Assembly: GCA_009786685.1 (NCBI GenBank)
Contig: WQRQ01000017.1
Location: 1 to 34,994, forward strand
Direction of reading: 5' to 3'
DNA length: 34,994 nt
Source: Defluviitaleaceae bacterium
Lineage (GTDB): Bacteria > Bacillota > Clostridia > Lachnospirales > WQUN01
The notes under the pieces are model-generated. The model saw nothing but the letters and a program-made list of their open reading frames with translations, was not told the DNA's origin and made no database searches. The position numbers and the translations under genes are program-made. This document shows positions 24,742 through 34,753 of this stretch, in pieces (the first letter of the stretch is position 1; each line of letters opens with the position of its first letter).

Positions 24742-26503
24742 CAACAGGTGCGGCGATTCCCAGCAGGCCGAGGCCTGTTTTTAGTACTTGGCGTACGGCG
24801 GCGGTGAGGGCCAGGCGTGCGCGGCGTACGGGTTCTTCTTCTGCGAGGATTTGGTGCTTGTGGTAGAAGGCGTTGTAGGCTTGGGCGAGTGCGATTAGGT
24901 GGCGGGCTATGATGTATGGCTCGTAGACTTCTGCGGCGTCTTGTATTTTTGCGGGGAAGTCGTGGATGATTCGCAGTACTTCGAATGGCTCGTCGTCGGC
25001 AAGCAGGTCTGCGTCAAAGGATGAGCCGGAGATAAGTGCCAGCCCAAGTGCGCCGAAGTCCATTCTGCTTTCGGCGGAGAGAGATTTTTTTAAGACACTG
25101 CACGCACGGGCGTGGGTGTATTGTACATACGGGCCTGTTTCGCCATCAAAGCTCAGCATTCTGTCCCAGTCGAATACAGTGTCTTTTATGCGCGAGTTGT
25201 AGAGCTTGTTAAATTTTAACGCGCCTATGCCTACTTGTTCGGCTACGCGTTCTTTGTTGTTTAGGTCGGGGTTTTTTTCGTTTATTATTTCAAGGGTTTT
25301 TGATACGGCTTCGTCGAGAAGGTCTTCTACTTTGATTACATCACCTCTGCGGGTGGACATTTTTCCTTTTTCGAAGAGATACATGCCGTAGGGGATATGC
25401 TCCAAGCCGCCTGCCCATGGGTAGCCCATAAGCTCCACTACCTTCATCCACTGGGCAAAGTGTAGGCTTTGCTCGTTGCCCGTGACATACAGGCATTTGT
25501 CAAATTTGAAGGTCTTGTAGCGGTCGATGGCGGCGGCTATGTCGCGGGTGGTGTACAGCGTGCCGCCGTCGGAGCGCAAAATAAGGCTTGGGGGCATGTT
25601 AAATGCCTCCAGGTCTACTATTTTCGCGCCTTCGCTTTCTTTTAGCAGGCCTTTTTTGTCGAGGGTTTCCGCTACGTCTTCCATCATTTTGCCGTTGTAG
25701 TAGCTTTCGCCGCGTACTAGGTCGAAGCTGATATCCAAGCGGTCGTATACCCTTTCGAACTCATACATGCTTAGCTCACAAAACCACTGCCATATGCGTA
25801 GGCTTTCTTCGTCGCCGTCCTGCATTTTTATTACCCATGAGCGGGCTTCGTCGTTTAGGGAGGGGTCTTTGTCGGCTTCTTCGTGAAATTTTACGTACAG
25901 GCGTACAAGCTCGGAGATTTCTTTCTTATTAACCTCGTCCTCGTTGCCCCATTTTAGATACGCCGTGATTAGCTTGCCAAACTGTGTTCCCCAGTCTCCG
26001 AGGTGATTTATGCTCGTCACGTCGTAGCCCAAAAAGCGGTATATGTTGTCCAATGTTTTGCCGATAATGGTTGTCCCAAGATGGCCGATATGAAAATGCT
26101 TTGCTATGTTTGGCGAAGAATACTCCACTACAATGGATTGGCCTTCTCCCTTGCCGTTTGCGCCGTATTCCGGCCCTGCGTCCAGCACCTCAAACAGAAC
26201 GGCATTTACAAACGCCGTGCGGTTTAAAAAGAAGTTTACATACGGGCCTGTTGACCTTGCCTCACCAAGCCAGCTTGGGCGATTGGCTTCTATTTTTTCT
26301 GCAAGCTCCGACGCTATGGCCGGTGGCGATTTTTTCAGCTTCTTGGCCAGCCCATAACATGGGAACGCAAAATGCCCCAGCTTAGAATCCGGTGGGGTCT
26401 CTATTGATATTTCCAGCTCCGCCTTTGGCAGCTTTGTGTGTGTGGACAGCACCTCCGCCAACGATTTTGTAAAGTCCAGGCGTTTTATTCCGTATTCATC
26501 CAT
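24734..26503 (-). CDS. argS: Arginine--tRNA ligase
   Basis: VVEYSSPNIAKHFHIGHLGTTIIG (HIGH motif), SILSFDGETGPYVQYTHAR, DALR domain C-terminus; SD GGGAGG before ATG 26503. Confidence 0.97.
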   Translation of the reverse strand: MDEYGIKRLDFTKSLAEVLSTHTKLPKAELEISIETPPDSKLGHFAFPCYGLAKKLKKSPPAIASELAEKIEANRPSWLGEARSTGPYVNFFLNRTAFVNAVLFEVLDAGPEYGANGKGEGQSIVVEYSSPNIAKHFHIGHLGTTIIGKTLDNIYRFLGYDVTSINHLGDWGTQFGKLITAYLKWGNEDEVNKKEISELVRLYVKFHEEADKDPSLNDEARSWVIKMQDGDEESLRIWQWFCELSMYEFERVYDRLDISFDLVRGESYYNGKMMEDVAETLDKKGLLKESEGAKIVDLEAFNMPPSLILRSDGGTLYTTRDIAAAIDRYKTFKFDKCLYVTGNEQSLHFAQWMKVVELMGYPWAGGLEHIPYGMYLFEKGKMSTRRGDVIKVEDLLDEAVSKTLEIINEKNPDLNNKERVAEQVGIGALKFNKLYNSRIKDTVFDWDRMLSFDGETGPYVQYTHARACSVLKKSLSAESRMDFGALGLALISGSSFDADLLADDEPFEVLRIIHDFPAKIQDAAEVYEPYIIARHLIALAQAYNAFYHKHQILAEEEPVRRARLALTAAVRQVLKTGLGLLGIAAPVVM

Positions 26504-26563
26504 GTTAAAAACCTCCCGCAACTCCGCGCGTTCTTTGCGCGGTACTTGTTATAGTACGATATT

Positions 26564-26761
26564 TTAGGTCATAATTGAGAATATCTCTAATAACTGATTA
26601 TACACATATCTTAGCATTAGGAAATAGCAAATTACGATACATGCCACATTTATTAACTTTATTATCCACTTTTGTCCGACTTCGTCAAGAAAAGTTGTGG
26701 ATATCATTTGAAAAACGGCGATAAAAAGTAATTCGCCCATGAGTATCATAAACTCGCGCAT
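26564..26761 (-). CDS. Small hypothetical membrane protein (65 aa)
   Basis: Two hydrophobic segments; AAGGGG-type SD upstream. Confidence 0.5.
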   Translation of the reverse strand: MREFMILMGELLFIAVFQMISTTFLDEVGQKWIIKLINVACIVICYFLMLRYVYNQLLEIFSIMT

Positions 26762-26861
26762 ATGTAAACCCCTTTTAGATAATTTTTTGGGAAGATGTAC
26801 CCGTAGTGTGTGGGTTGTGGTGTCGTGATTTTTTAGTATAATTTGTGGGGGGTGATGTTTT

Positions 26862-27149
26862 GTGGAAAATGATTATTCGAGGATTTTGAGCCAGCGGGAA
26901 ATTGATGGGCTGTTTTGTTTGGATAATGAAACGCTTGCCGGGATGTTGGATGAGATTATTAAGGAGCTTGGGTATAATCCCTGTGTTTTTGATGCAATGG
27001 GGGATGGTCAGGTTGAGTATAGGGAATGGGGTTCGGAGATAAGTGATGTTGATTGTGTGTTTGATGTGGGTGGATGGGTTAAAGCTTATGAAGGTGTAGC
27101 TATGTCGTCGGAGCGTACCGAGGTGTTTTGTGAGTGGAGGGATGAATGA
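26862..27149 (+). CDS. Hypothetical protein, coupled to a HAD hydrolase
   Basis: GTG start after GGGGGGTGA; ATGA overlap with the next gene. Confidence 0.65.
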   Translation: MENDYSRILSQREIDGLFCLDNETLAGMLDEIIKELGYNPCVFDAMGDGQVEYREWGSEISDVDCVFDVGGWVKAYEGVAMSSERTEVFCEWRDE

Positions 27150-27805
27150 TGGATTTTGAGGCTGTGTTGTTTGATTTGGATGGTACTTTGTTGGATAGGA
27201 GCAGGGCGGCGGATTCTATGTTTTTGGCTGTTGTTGGGGAATGTTATTCCGGTGTGTCTACCGAGGGGATGTTGCACAGCTTCAGAAAATACGATAACAA
27301 TGGTTATAGTAATAAAGTCGAGGTATTAAATAGTCTATTCGACGAGTACCCGCCCGATTACAGAATACCTTCTCCGGAGATTTATGATTTTTGGAATGCT
27401 CGTTTTATTGATTTTTTTTCGTTGGAAGAAGGCGTGCTTGACACGATAAGGTTAATCGTTAGCGGCGTCAAAACGGCGATAATAACGAATGGTTATACAA
27501 AAACGCAAAATGCAAAAATCGCTAAAGCGGGATTGGATAAAATTTTTGATACAGTAATCATATCCGAAGAAGCGGGCGTAAAAAAACCCGACCCGCAGAT
27601 ATTTAACCTCGCGCTGCAAAAGCTGGGCGTAAGTCCGCAAGAGGCGTTATATGTCGGGGATAATTTAGTAAACGACGTAGACGGCTGCCAAAAAGCGGGT
27701 ATGTACGGGGTTTGGTACAATCCCGAAAAATTAAAAAACGAAACGGACATAGTTCCCTTTAAGGAAATCACGGATTTTTCGCAAATCCTACAGATGATAG
27801 GGTAA
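27146..27805 (+). CDS. HAD-IA family hydrolase (YjjG-like)
   Basis: VLFDLDGTLLDRS, TAIITNGYTKTQNAKI, GVKKPDPQIFNLALQKLGV, YVGDNLVNDVDGCQKAGM. Confidence 0.93.
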   Translation: MMDFEAVLFDLDGTLLDRSRAADSMFLAVVGECYSGVSTEGMLHSFRKYDNNGYSNKVEVLNSLFDEYPPDYRIPSPEIYDFWNARFIDFFSLEEGVLDTIRLIVSGVKTAIITNGYTKTQNAKIAKAGLDKIFDTVIISEEAGVKKPDPQIFNLALQKLGVSPQEALYVGDNLVNDVDGCQKAGMYGVWYNPEKLKNETDIVPFKEITDFSQILQMIG

Positions 27806-27857
27806 GGGGTTGCAATGTATTTAAACTATGTAAAATCCCGCCCATCCCAGTAATCAC

Positions 27858-28012
27858 ATAGGCCGGCACGCTTTTGGTCAAAAAAACAAAAGTCTCTGCA
27901 ATGGACGTTGCCATTGCGACTTACACCAATGAAGCCGCTTAAATGCCGCCTAACCCTTTGTTTATATGGGCCGGAACGCTTTTAACCAAAAAAACAAGTA
28001 AAAAAATGGAAA
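27858..28012. repeat. Two degenerate direct copies of a ~32-nt intergenic repeat
   Basis: ATAGGCCGGCACGCTTTTGGTCAAAAAAACAA and ATGGGCCGGAACGCTTTTAACCAAAAAAACAA (27 of 32 identical). Confidence 0.6.
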
Positions 28013-28087
28013 TTACATATTCATGCCGTATTTTGTGGTATTTTGTTGTCATTTATTATTGACAACAAGCTACGCCGTTGGTATTCT

Positions 28088-28235
28088 TGCTCGCAAAGAA
28101 ACATCTCGGTTGCTGTTTTAACAGGTATCTCCACCATCGACGAGGGCATATTATCTACAATACGAGTGTGTTGGGAGATGTGCCATATGAACGACAATTA
28201 TCTCCCGCACAACGGCAGACGCCGTTAGCGAAGAC
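28088..28235 (+). ncRNA. Candidate small RNA with promoter TTGACA-N17-TATTCT at 28059-28087
   Basis: Consensus promoter followed by hairpins TGTG(T)TGGGAGAT...ATCTCCCGCACA and AACGGC-agac-GCCGTT; no convincing ORF. Confidence 0.35.
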
Positions 28236-28430
28236 CCATACCTCATAAATGTTCGCGACCTTGTTCTTTCACATATGTTATAATTATTAGGATTTTTGTT
28301 GTCAAGGTAGCTTTATAAATAACGGTAACGCTCAAGACCTCAATGAAGCGGGAAAATTGTCGCTATTGCTTGCCACCTTTCCATGATATAATTACTTTGT
28401 AGTAGAAAATTTATATTAGGCGGTGAAATT

Positions 28431-28946
28431 ATGCAAGTGGAATTACGGCGGGTTGAACTTGAGGATAGGGAAATCCTTGCAAACCTGTTAGAAAAATATG
28501 ATTATGAATTTTCGCAATATGATGGGCGGGGCGTAAATAAACTTGGCTTAATAGGTTATCCGTATCTTGATTTTTACTGGACAGACAAAGATAGGCGAGC
28601 GTATTTTATTGATGTAGACGGCAATTTAGCGGGGTTTATTATGATTTTTAATTACCGAGAGGAAGGCGACCCGGAGACGGATTATCAGATTTCTGAATTT
28701 TTTGTTATTCATAAATACCGCCGTTCGAGCGTTGGAAAGCAAGCATTTTTTCAAGTGCTTGATAAGCATAAAGGGCGGTGGGGATTAGGGACTCACCCCA
28801 AAAATGTTGCGGCAGTGAATTTTTGGGAAACATCCATCAATGAATACACAAAAGGCCAATATGAATCGAAAACAAATCCTGACGCTTATCCTGACGGTTC
28901 GCACGGTAATATGTTCTATTTTGATAACGGACAACGCGCAGTATAA
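28431..28946 (+). CDS. GNAT family N-acetyltransferase
   Basis: LRRVELEDREILANLLEKYDYEFSQYDG...ISEFFVIHKYRRSSVGKQAFFQVLDKHKGRW. Confidence 0.88.
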   Translation: MQVELRRVELEDREILANLLEKYDYEFSQYDGRGVNKLGLIGYPYLDFYWTDKDRRAYFIDVDGNLAGFIMIFNYREEGDPETDYQISEFFVIHKYRRSSVGKQAFFQVLDKHKGRWGLGTHPKNVAAVNFWETSINEYTKGQYESKTNPDAYPDGSHGNMFYFDNGQRAV

Positions 28947-29021
28947 GCATTTTCTTTACCGAGCGCACTTATACAGTAACCTTAAAACGGTGACTGTCGT
29001 GCGCCCCGTTGGGGATTAAAA

Positions 29022-29085
29022 AGATAGCGGTCTTCGCTCCTGTAAAGTCTAAAATATTCTCTTCAAGAGCAAAGACCCACTATCT
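29022..29085 (-). terminator. Terminator-like imperfect hairpin, minus orientation
   Basis: AGATAG.GGTCTT.GCTC ... GAGC.AAGACC..CTATCT (16 bp); on the minus strand it is followed by TTTTT. Confidence 0.45.
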
Positions 29086-29160
29086 GAAAAATAATATGCC
29101 CCCTTTCGCGTTTCCACTCAAAACCAATGTTTTACCGCAAACAGGGCAGTTGAGTATATT
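29083..29160 (-). pseudogene. Remnant of a zinc-ribbon protein
   Basis: Minus-strand frame ILNCPVCGKTLVLSGNAKGGILFFR*; no start or upstream ORF, one CxxC knuckle only. Confidence 0.35.
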
Positions 29161-29297
29161 TTAGTAGTGCTTCAAATTTGAAACACCCTTCATATCATAA
29201 ATCCTAGGAGTAGTGAATTGCCTATCATTAGCTATATCTACAAATGAATATGTAAGTAGGCATTATCTGTATTCTGTACAGAATGAGGGGAGCCGTT

Positions 29298-30707
29298 ATG
29301 AGCGGTTACAATAAAACCATTTACAAATTAGGAAATGAATCAATTGATTTTTCCATTTATGAAGAAGCTAAAAAATATGCTATTGATTATGTAAAAAATA
29401 TTGATTCAAGAAATGTTTACCCTACTGACAAAGCCATTGATAATTTAACGATATTTTTTGAAGATATGCCTGAAAGTGGTGCAGAAACTTTTGAGATATT
29501 AAGAATGCTCAATGATTACGGTTCTCCTGCTACTGTTGCACAAACTGGCGGTAGATACTTTGGACTTGTAAACGGCGGAGCGATTCCTGCCGCACTTGCG
29601 GCAAAATGGATTGCAGACGTGTGGGACCAAAATGCTGTTTTGAATGTTACATCGCCCATCGCTTCAGCATTGGAAGATGTATGTGAAAAATGGATTGTTA
29701 ATCTTTTAAAACTTCCACAAGGTACAGCCGTCGGATTTGTCGGGGGCAGTTCTGCTGCCACGCTTTGTGGCATTACCGCCGCAAGGAATTATTTGTTAAA
29801 GAAAAAGGGTTATGATGTCGCTAAAAAGGGGATTTTTAATGCACCGCCGATTAGAGTTGTTTTAAGCGAAGAAGCCCATTCTACTGTTTTTAAGGCTCTT
29901 TCAATACTGGGATTGGGTTCTGAGAGAGTTGAAATGGTAAAATCGGACAGTCAAGGACGGATAGACCACTCACAAATCCCTGCTCTTGATGATAATACTT
30001 TGCTAATATTGCAAGCAGGAAATGTTAATACAGGCGCATTTGATAACTTTGATTTGCTATGTAAAGAAGCTAATGCAAAGGGCGCATGGGTTCATGTTGA
30101 TGGGGCATTTGGATTATGGGCAAGAGTGTCAGACGAGTTTGGCCATCTAACAAAATCGCTTTCTTTGGCAGATTCATGGTCTGTAGATGCACATAAAACC
30201 TTAAATGTTCCTTATGACTGCGGAATCATTCTGTGTCGCAATCGTACTGCATTAACAGACGCATTGCATATGGAAGGCTCATATATAATTTACAGCGAAA
30301 AACGTGACGGTATGCTTTACACAATGGAAATGTCCAGACGTGCAAGAAGTGTGGAACTTTGGGCAACCTTAAAATCATTGGGCAAAAATGGCGTTAAGGC
30401 ACTTGTTGAAAACCTTTGCGAAAAGGCGAGATATTTTGCTGATAGATTAAAAGATAATGGCTTTGAGGTATTGAATGATGTTTGCTTTAACCAAGTGAAC
30501 GTATACGTTGGGGATGATACAGCTACACAAAATATCTTGTCAGCCATACAACATTCTGGTGTGTGTTGGTGCGGTGGAGCAAGCAGATTTGGAAAGCCAT
30601 TTATAAGGATAAGTGTTTGTTCGTATAAAACTACTTATGAGGATATTGATATGTCCGTCAAGGCGTTTGTTAATGCGAAAAACATCATATGTAGAATCAT
30701 TGTATAA
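29298..30707 (+). CDS. Group II PLP-dependent decarboxylase/aminotransferase-fold enzyme
   Basis: SLADSWSVDAHKTLNVPYDCGIILCRN (PLP lysine), VHVDGAFGLWA, GGSSAATLCGITAARN. Confidence 0.93.
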   Translation: MSGYNKTIYKLGNESIDFSIYEEAKKYAIDYVKNIDSRNVYPTDKAIDNLTIFFEDMPESGAETFEILRMLNDYGSPATVAQTGGRYFGLVNGGAIPAALAAKWIADVWDQNAVLNVTSPIASALEDVCEKWIVNLLKLPQGTAVGFVGGSSAATLCGITAARNYLLKKKGYDVAKKGIFNAPPIRVVLSEEAHSTVFKALSILGLGSERVEMVKSDSQGRIDHSQIPALDDNTLLILQAGNVNTGAFDNFDLLCKEANAKGAWVHVDGAFGLWARVSDEFGHLTKSLSLADSWSVDAHKTLNVPYDCGIILCRNRTALTDALHMEGSYIIYSEKRDGMLYTMEMSRRARSVELWATLKSLGKNGVKALVENLCEKARYFADRLKDNGFEVLNDVCFNQVNVYVGDDTATQNILSAIQHSGVCWCGGASRFGKPFIRISVCSYKTTYEDIDMSVKAFVNAKNIICRIIV

Positions 30708-30858
30708 CAAAGCAAGTATGCAAAAATACCGTTAAGTCCTTATGGTTGTAATTATGCCACGAGGCTTTTTTATTTGCCCGTTGTTTTTTATGAAAAAACG
30801 CGACAAAAGCCCCAACATAGTGTATACTTTGCATAAAAAAATTTATGGGGGTTAACGG

Positions 30859-32772
30859 ATGTTTAAGAGATTATTTATTGCCGCAATTTTGTTGAGTGTC
30901 GCGCTGGTTTTTTCTGCGTGTGCAGACAACAATGAAGAAACACCGCAACAAGAACAAACACAGGAAGACCGGACGGAACGGGAAGACGCTACACCGGTAG
31001 TAACCGAGCCTACACCCGCACCCGAGCCAACACCGCAACCTACGCCGGAGCCTACACCCGAGCCGCAAATCGAAGGCACGCTCCTATGGGCGATTGACTT
31101 TGATACGGATGATTTTCCGGGGTTTGGTGGTGCGCAGGTAGAGGCCGAGCGCGTTACGGATTTTGGGCGCGACGACGACTACTCACTTAGGCTTACTAAT
31201 GTCACGGGGGATTATACCAGTGGTAATGGTAACTTCTTCCGATTTAACCTTCCCGAGACTATTGTGCAGGGTGGTACTTATATTGTTTCGTGGTGGGTTT
31301 ATATCCCTAGCGACCGAAACCACGGCAAAACAACCATCCCCGGCAGTGGGCTAAACTTTGACGGGATTTTTGGGTCGGGTGCTCACCAGCCCACAAATGC
31401 TTGGGATTTGAATACCACTACGCGCATGGATTCTTGGGTGCATTTTCAGCAGGAGTTTACGCTCGACCATCATTCCGGTGACGTTAACGCGATTATCTTC
31501 CGATTTCGTGTAAACGAGCCTGAGCGCGTACCCACCGTTTGGTACATCGACAATATCCGCGTTTTCGAGCTTGGTATAGAAGAGCATGTCATTCCCGAGT
31601 GGGACACCGACCTGCCATCACTCGCCGCACGCTGGGCGGATTATTTCTACTTTGGCAACATTCTTGAGCCTGCAATCATCCGCGACAATCCTCGCGGTGT
31701 AATAGAAATGTTTCTGCACCACTACAACTCCGTCACCGCAGAAAACGCCATGAAGGTAGACGCCATCTCAGGTGGCCGTACCCAGGCCACACGTCCTTCA
31801 GGCCTTACCCTCGGCGGCGCACGCGCCATGGTTAACTTTGCGGAGCAAAACAACCTTTACATGGTAGGCCACACCCTTGTATGGCATTCTCAGTCCGCAC
31901 CGTGGCTATATCGCAACGCTGCCACAGGCGAATATCTAACCCGCGCAGAAGCCAAAGAAAACATGCGCTGGTTTATCGAGCAATACGCGGGCTACTTTGG
32001 TGACCGCATACATGCATGGGACGTCACAAACGAGGTGTTCACAAACGGCGGCGGCGGAAACCGCGCAGCAGAAAGCCCCGAGGGCAGCCCCGTATACGAC
32101 GTAGGCACATGGCAACGCTCACTCCGAAACTACGTACCCTGGTACAACGCCTTCGCAAACGGCGCGGACTTCGAAGCGGGCGAGCGTGCATATGACTACA
32201 TTTACTATGCCTTTGTATTTGCCCGTCGCTACGCGCCTTCTGCCCTTCTTATCTACAACGATTTTAACGAAGAATTCCCGCACAAGCGCAACGCGATGGC
32301 AAACATGACAGAAGAACTCAACGAACGCTGGCACAACGACGCAACAAACAACCCTGCCTACGGCAATCCCAACCATCCCGACTACGGTCGCCTTCTGATA
32401 GAAGCAATAGGAATGCAAGCCCATTACAACAGCGGCACAAACATGGATAATGTACGTGCGTCAATAGAACGCTTTTCCCAAACAGGCGCACGCATTCACG
32501 TCACAGAACTCGACATCCACTTCTCCGGCCACGTTAACCCCGACGGCAGCATGACACCCGCCATCCAAGAACGTCAGGCCACCATGTTTGCACAACTATT
32601 CCAATGGTATCGCGAATTCTCCGACTACATCGACCGCGTAACCATCTGGGGACGCGACGACAGCACTAGCTGGAGAAGTACTAATGCACCAACTCACTTC
32701 GACCGCCTTTACCGCCCCAAAGCTGCTTTCTGGGCTATTTACGACCCTGATGGGTGGAGGGATAGGATATAG
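30859..32772 (+). CDS. Endo-1,4-beta-xylanase, GH10, lipoprotein with N-terminal CBM-like module
   Basis: Lipobox VFSAC; Pro/Thr/Glu linker; GHTLVWHSQSAPWLY, WDVTNEVF (acid/base), HVTELDIHFSG (nucleophile). Confidence 0.95.
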   Translation: MFKRLFIAAILLSVALVFSACADNNEETPQQEQTQEDRTEREDATPVVTEPTPAPEPTPQPTPEPTPEPQIEGTLLWAIDFDTDDFPGFGGAQVEAERVTDFGRDDDYSLRLTNVTGDYTSGNGNFFRFNLPETIVQGGTYIVSWWVYIPSDRNHGKTTIPGSGLNFDGIFGSGAHQPTNAWDLNTTTRMDSWVHFQQEFTLDHHSGDVNAIIFRFRVNEPERVPTVWYIDNIRVFELGIEEHVIPEWDTDLPSLAARWADYFYFGNILEPAIIRDNPRGVIEMFLHHYNSVTAENAMKVDAISGGRTQATRPSGLTLGGARAMVNFAEQNNLYMVGHTLVWHSQSAPWLYRNAATGEYLTRAEAKENMRWFIEQYAGYFGDRIHAWDVTNEVFTNGGGGNRAAESPEGSPVYDVGTWQRSLRNYVPWYNAFANGADFEAGERAYDYIYYAFVFARRYAPSALLIYNDFNEEFPHKRNAMANMTEELNERWHNDATNNPAYGNPNHPDYGRLLIEAIGMQAHYNSGTNMDNVRASIERFSQTGARIHVTELDIHFSGHVNPDGSMTPAIQERQATMFAQLFQWYREFSDYIDRVTIWGRDDSTSWRSTNAPTHFDRLYRPKAAFWAIYDPDGWRDRI

Positions 32773-32795
32773 TTTTAGGTCAAAACCGTAGGACC

Positions 32796-32839
32796 TTGGG
32801 ACGCTGTCCCAAACCCTGCAAGGGGGCATTGCCCCCTTG
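32796..32839. repeat. Two adjacent palindromes between the xylanase genes
   Basis: TTGGGACgctGTCCCAA and CAAGGGGGCattGCCCCCTTG. Confidence 0.65.
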
Positions 32840-32865
32840 ACCCCTAACATTTGGAGGATGATTAC

Positions 32866-34752
32866 ATGTACAAGAAATTTACAGTGGTTGCGCTTTTTGC
32901 ATTTGTACTTGCGTTTGCTTTTACGGCTTGCGGAGGTCGGGATATTGGTGGGCGGGCGTTTAGTTATGTGCGTGATAGTGCGCCGGCTGCTACGCCCGAG
33001 CCTACGCCTGCACCTATACCTATTTTGCCGCCCGAGCCTGAGGTTATTGATTTTGAGGCTATGTATGTGCCTGCGGCGGGTAGTGTTTCGTTGCGGGTTG
33101 AGACTATGGGCAGCCAGCAGTGGGATGGGGCGCAGGTTCCTATTGCTACTTTGGGGCTGGAGTCAGGTAATGCTTATGAGTTTACTTTTGATATCTTTAC
33201 TGCGGTTACGCAGGACGAGGTTGATATTAGTATTTTGTTGCAAACCAGTGGGCCGCTTTGGAGGCATATAGTGCCTACTCATGTGTTTACGCCCGATTGT
33301 GCCATGGAGTGGCATACGATTACGGGGGTGCTTGACCTTACGGGGGTTGCTTCATTGCCTGATAATATTCAAATTGTTAAAAATGCAAGTGGGCCTAATC
33401 CAAGCTCTAATGCTACGTTTTATATTGATAATTTTACCGTGCGTCATGGCGGTGAGATTATTGCGTTTTTTAACTTTGAGGATGATAGGATTGCGCCGTT
33501 TTTTGATAGTGGACAGGCACTTGTTATGACGGCGGTTGCGGACGCGGACACCGAGCGTGCGCCTACGCCGGAGTGGGATATGACATTGCCGTCGTTGGCG
33601 GCTCGTTGGCAGGATTATTTTATCATTGGTAATATTATTGAGCCGCACCAGATTAGGGACAATACGCGTAATGTATTAGAAATGTTCTTGCACCACTACG
33701 CGGCAGTTACCGCAGAAAACGCCATGAAGGTAGACGCAGTCTCCGGCGGCGGAAACCAACGTACACGCCCTGCAAGCCTTAACCTTACGGGGGCGCGTGC
33801 TGTCGTTGAGTTTGCGGAGCAAAACAACCTTTATATGGTTGGGCATACGTTGGTATGGCATTCGCAGTCTGCGCCTTGGTTGTATCGCGACCCCGGCACA
33901 GACGAATACCTAACCCGTGCCGAGGCCATGGAAAACATGCGTTGGTTTATTGAGCAATACGCGGGCTATTTTGGCGACCGCATTGACGCATGGGATGTAA
34001 CAAACGAGGTGTTTACAAACTCGGGCGGCGCAAACCGTCCTGCGGACAGCCCCGAAGACAGTCCTGTGTATGATATCGGTACATGGCAGCGTGCGCTTCG
34101 TAACTACGTGCCGTGGTATCATGCGTTTGCAAACGGCGCGGATTTTGACGCGGGCGAGCGTGGGTATGATTATATCTACTATGCATTTGTGTTTGCGCGT
34201 CGTTACGCGCCTACCGCGCTTCTTATTTACAACGATTTTAATGAAGAAAACCCGCATAAGCGTAATGCAATGGCAAATATGACAGAGCAGTTAAATGAGC
34301 GTTGGCACGCCGATAGTGTTAATAATCCCGCCTACGGCAATCCTGCCCACGCGGATTATGGCAGGCTGCTAATCGAAGTAATCGGAATGCAGGCGCACTA
34401 CAACAGCGGCACAGATATGGAGCATATCCGTATGGCAATCGAGCGTTTTGTGCAAACGGGTGCGCGGATTCATGTTACGGAGTTGGATATTCACTTCCGT
34501 GGGCGTATGCACGCGCCGTTTACCATGACGGATATGGGCGCAATGCAACAGGCCGAAATGTTTAGCCAGCTATTCCAATGGTATTATGAATTCTCCGACT
34601 ATATAGACCGTATTTCCATCTGGGGACGCGAAGACGCAAGTAGCTGGCGCGGCGACGCAGGTGCTACGCACTTCGACCGTTTTTACCGCCCCAAGCCTGC
34701 ATTTTGGGCAATTTACGACCCCTGGGGTTGGCGCGACAGGGTTGGTGGGTAA
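32866..34752 (+). CDS. Second GH10 xylanase lipoprotein (tandem paralogue)
   Basis: Lipobox FTACGG; same GH10 motifs as the upstream gene; different N-terminal module; SD TTGGAGG. Confidence 0.95.
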   Translation: MYKKFTVVALFAFVLAFAFTACGGRDIGGRAFSYVRDSAPAATPEPTPAPIPILPPEPEVIDFEAMYVPAAGSVSLRVETMGSQQWDGAQVPIATLGLESGNAYEFTFDIFTAVTQDEVDISILLQTSGPLWRHIVPTHVFTPDCAMEWHTITGVLDLTGVASLPDNIQIVKNASGPNPSSNATFYIDNFTVRHGGEIIAFFNFEDDRIAPFFDSGQALVMTAVADADTERAPTPEWDMTLPSLAARWQDYFIIGNIIEPHQIRDNTRNVLEMFLHHYAAVTAENAMKVDAVSGGGNQRTRPASLNLTGARAVVEFAEQNNLYMVGHTLVWHSQSAPWLYRDPGTDEYLTRAEAMENMRWFIEQYAGYFGDRIDAWDVTNEVFTNSGGANRPADSPEDSPVYDIGTWQRALRNYVPWYHAFANGADFDAGERGYDYIYYAFVFARRYAPTALLIYNDFNEENPHKRNAMANMTEQLNERWHADSVNNPAYGNPAHADYGRLLIEVIGMQAHYNSGTDMEHIRMAIERFVQTGARIHVTELDIHFRGRMHAPFTMTDMGAMQQAEMFSQLFQWYYEFSDYIDRISIWGREDASSWRGDAGATHFDRFYRPKPAFWAIYDPWGWRDRVGG

Positions 34753-34753
34753 T

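Noticed and set aside
32837-33271. 144-aa ORF overlapping the second xylanase
   Set aside because: Out-of-frame shadow of the signal peptide/linker region, Leu/Arg-rich.
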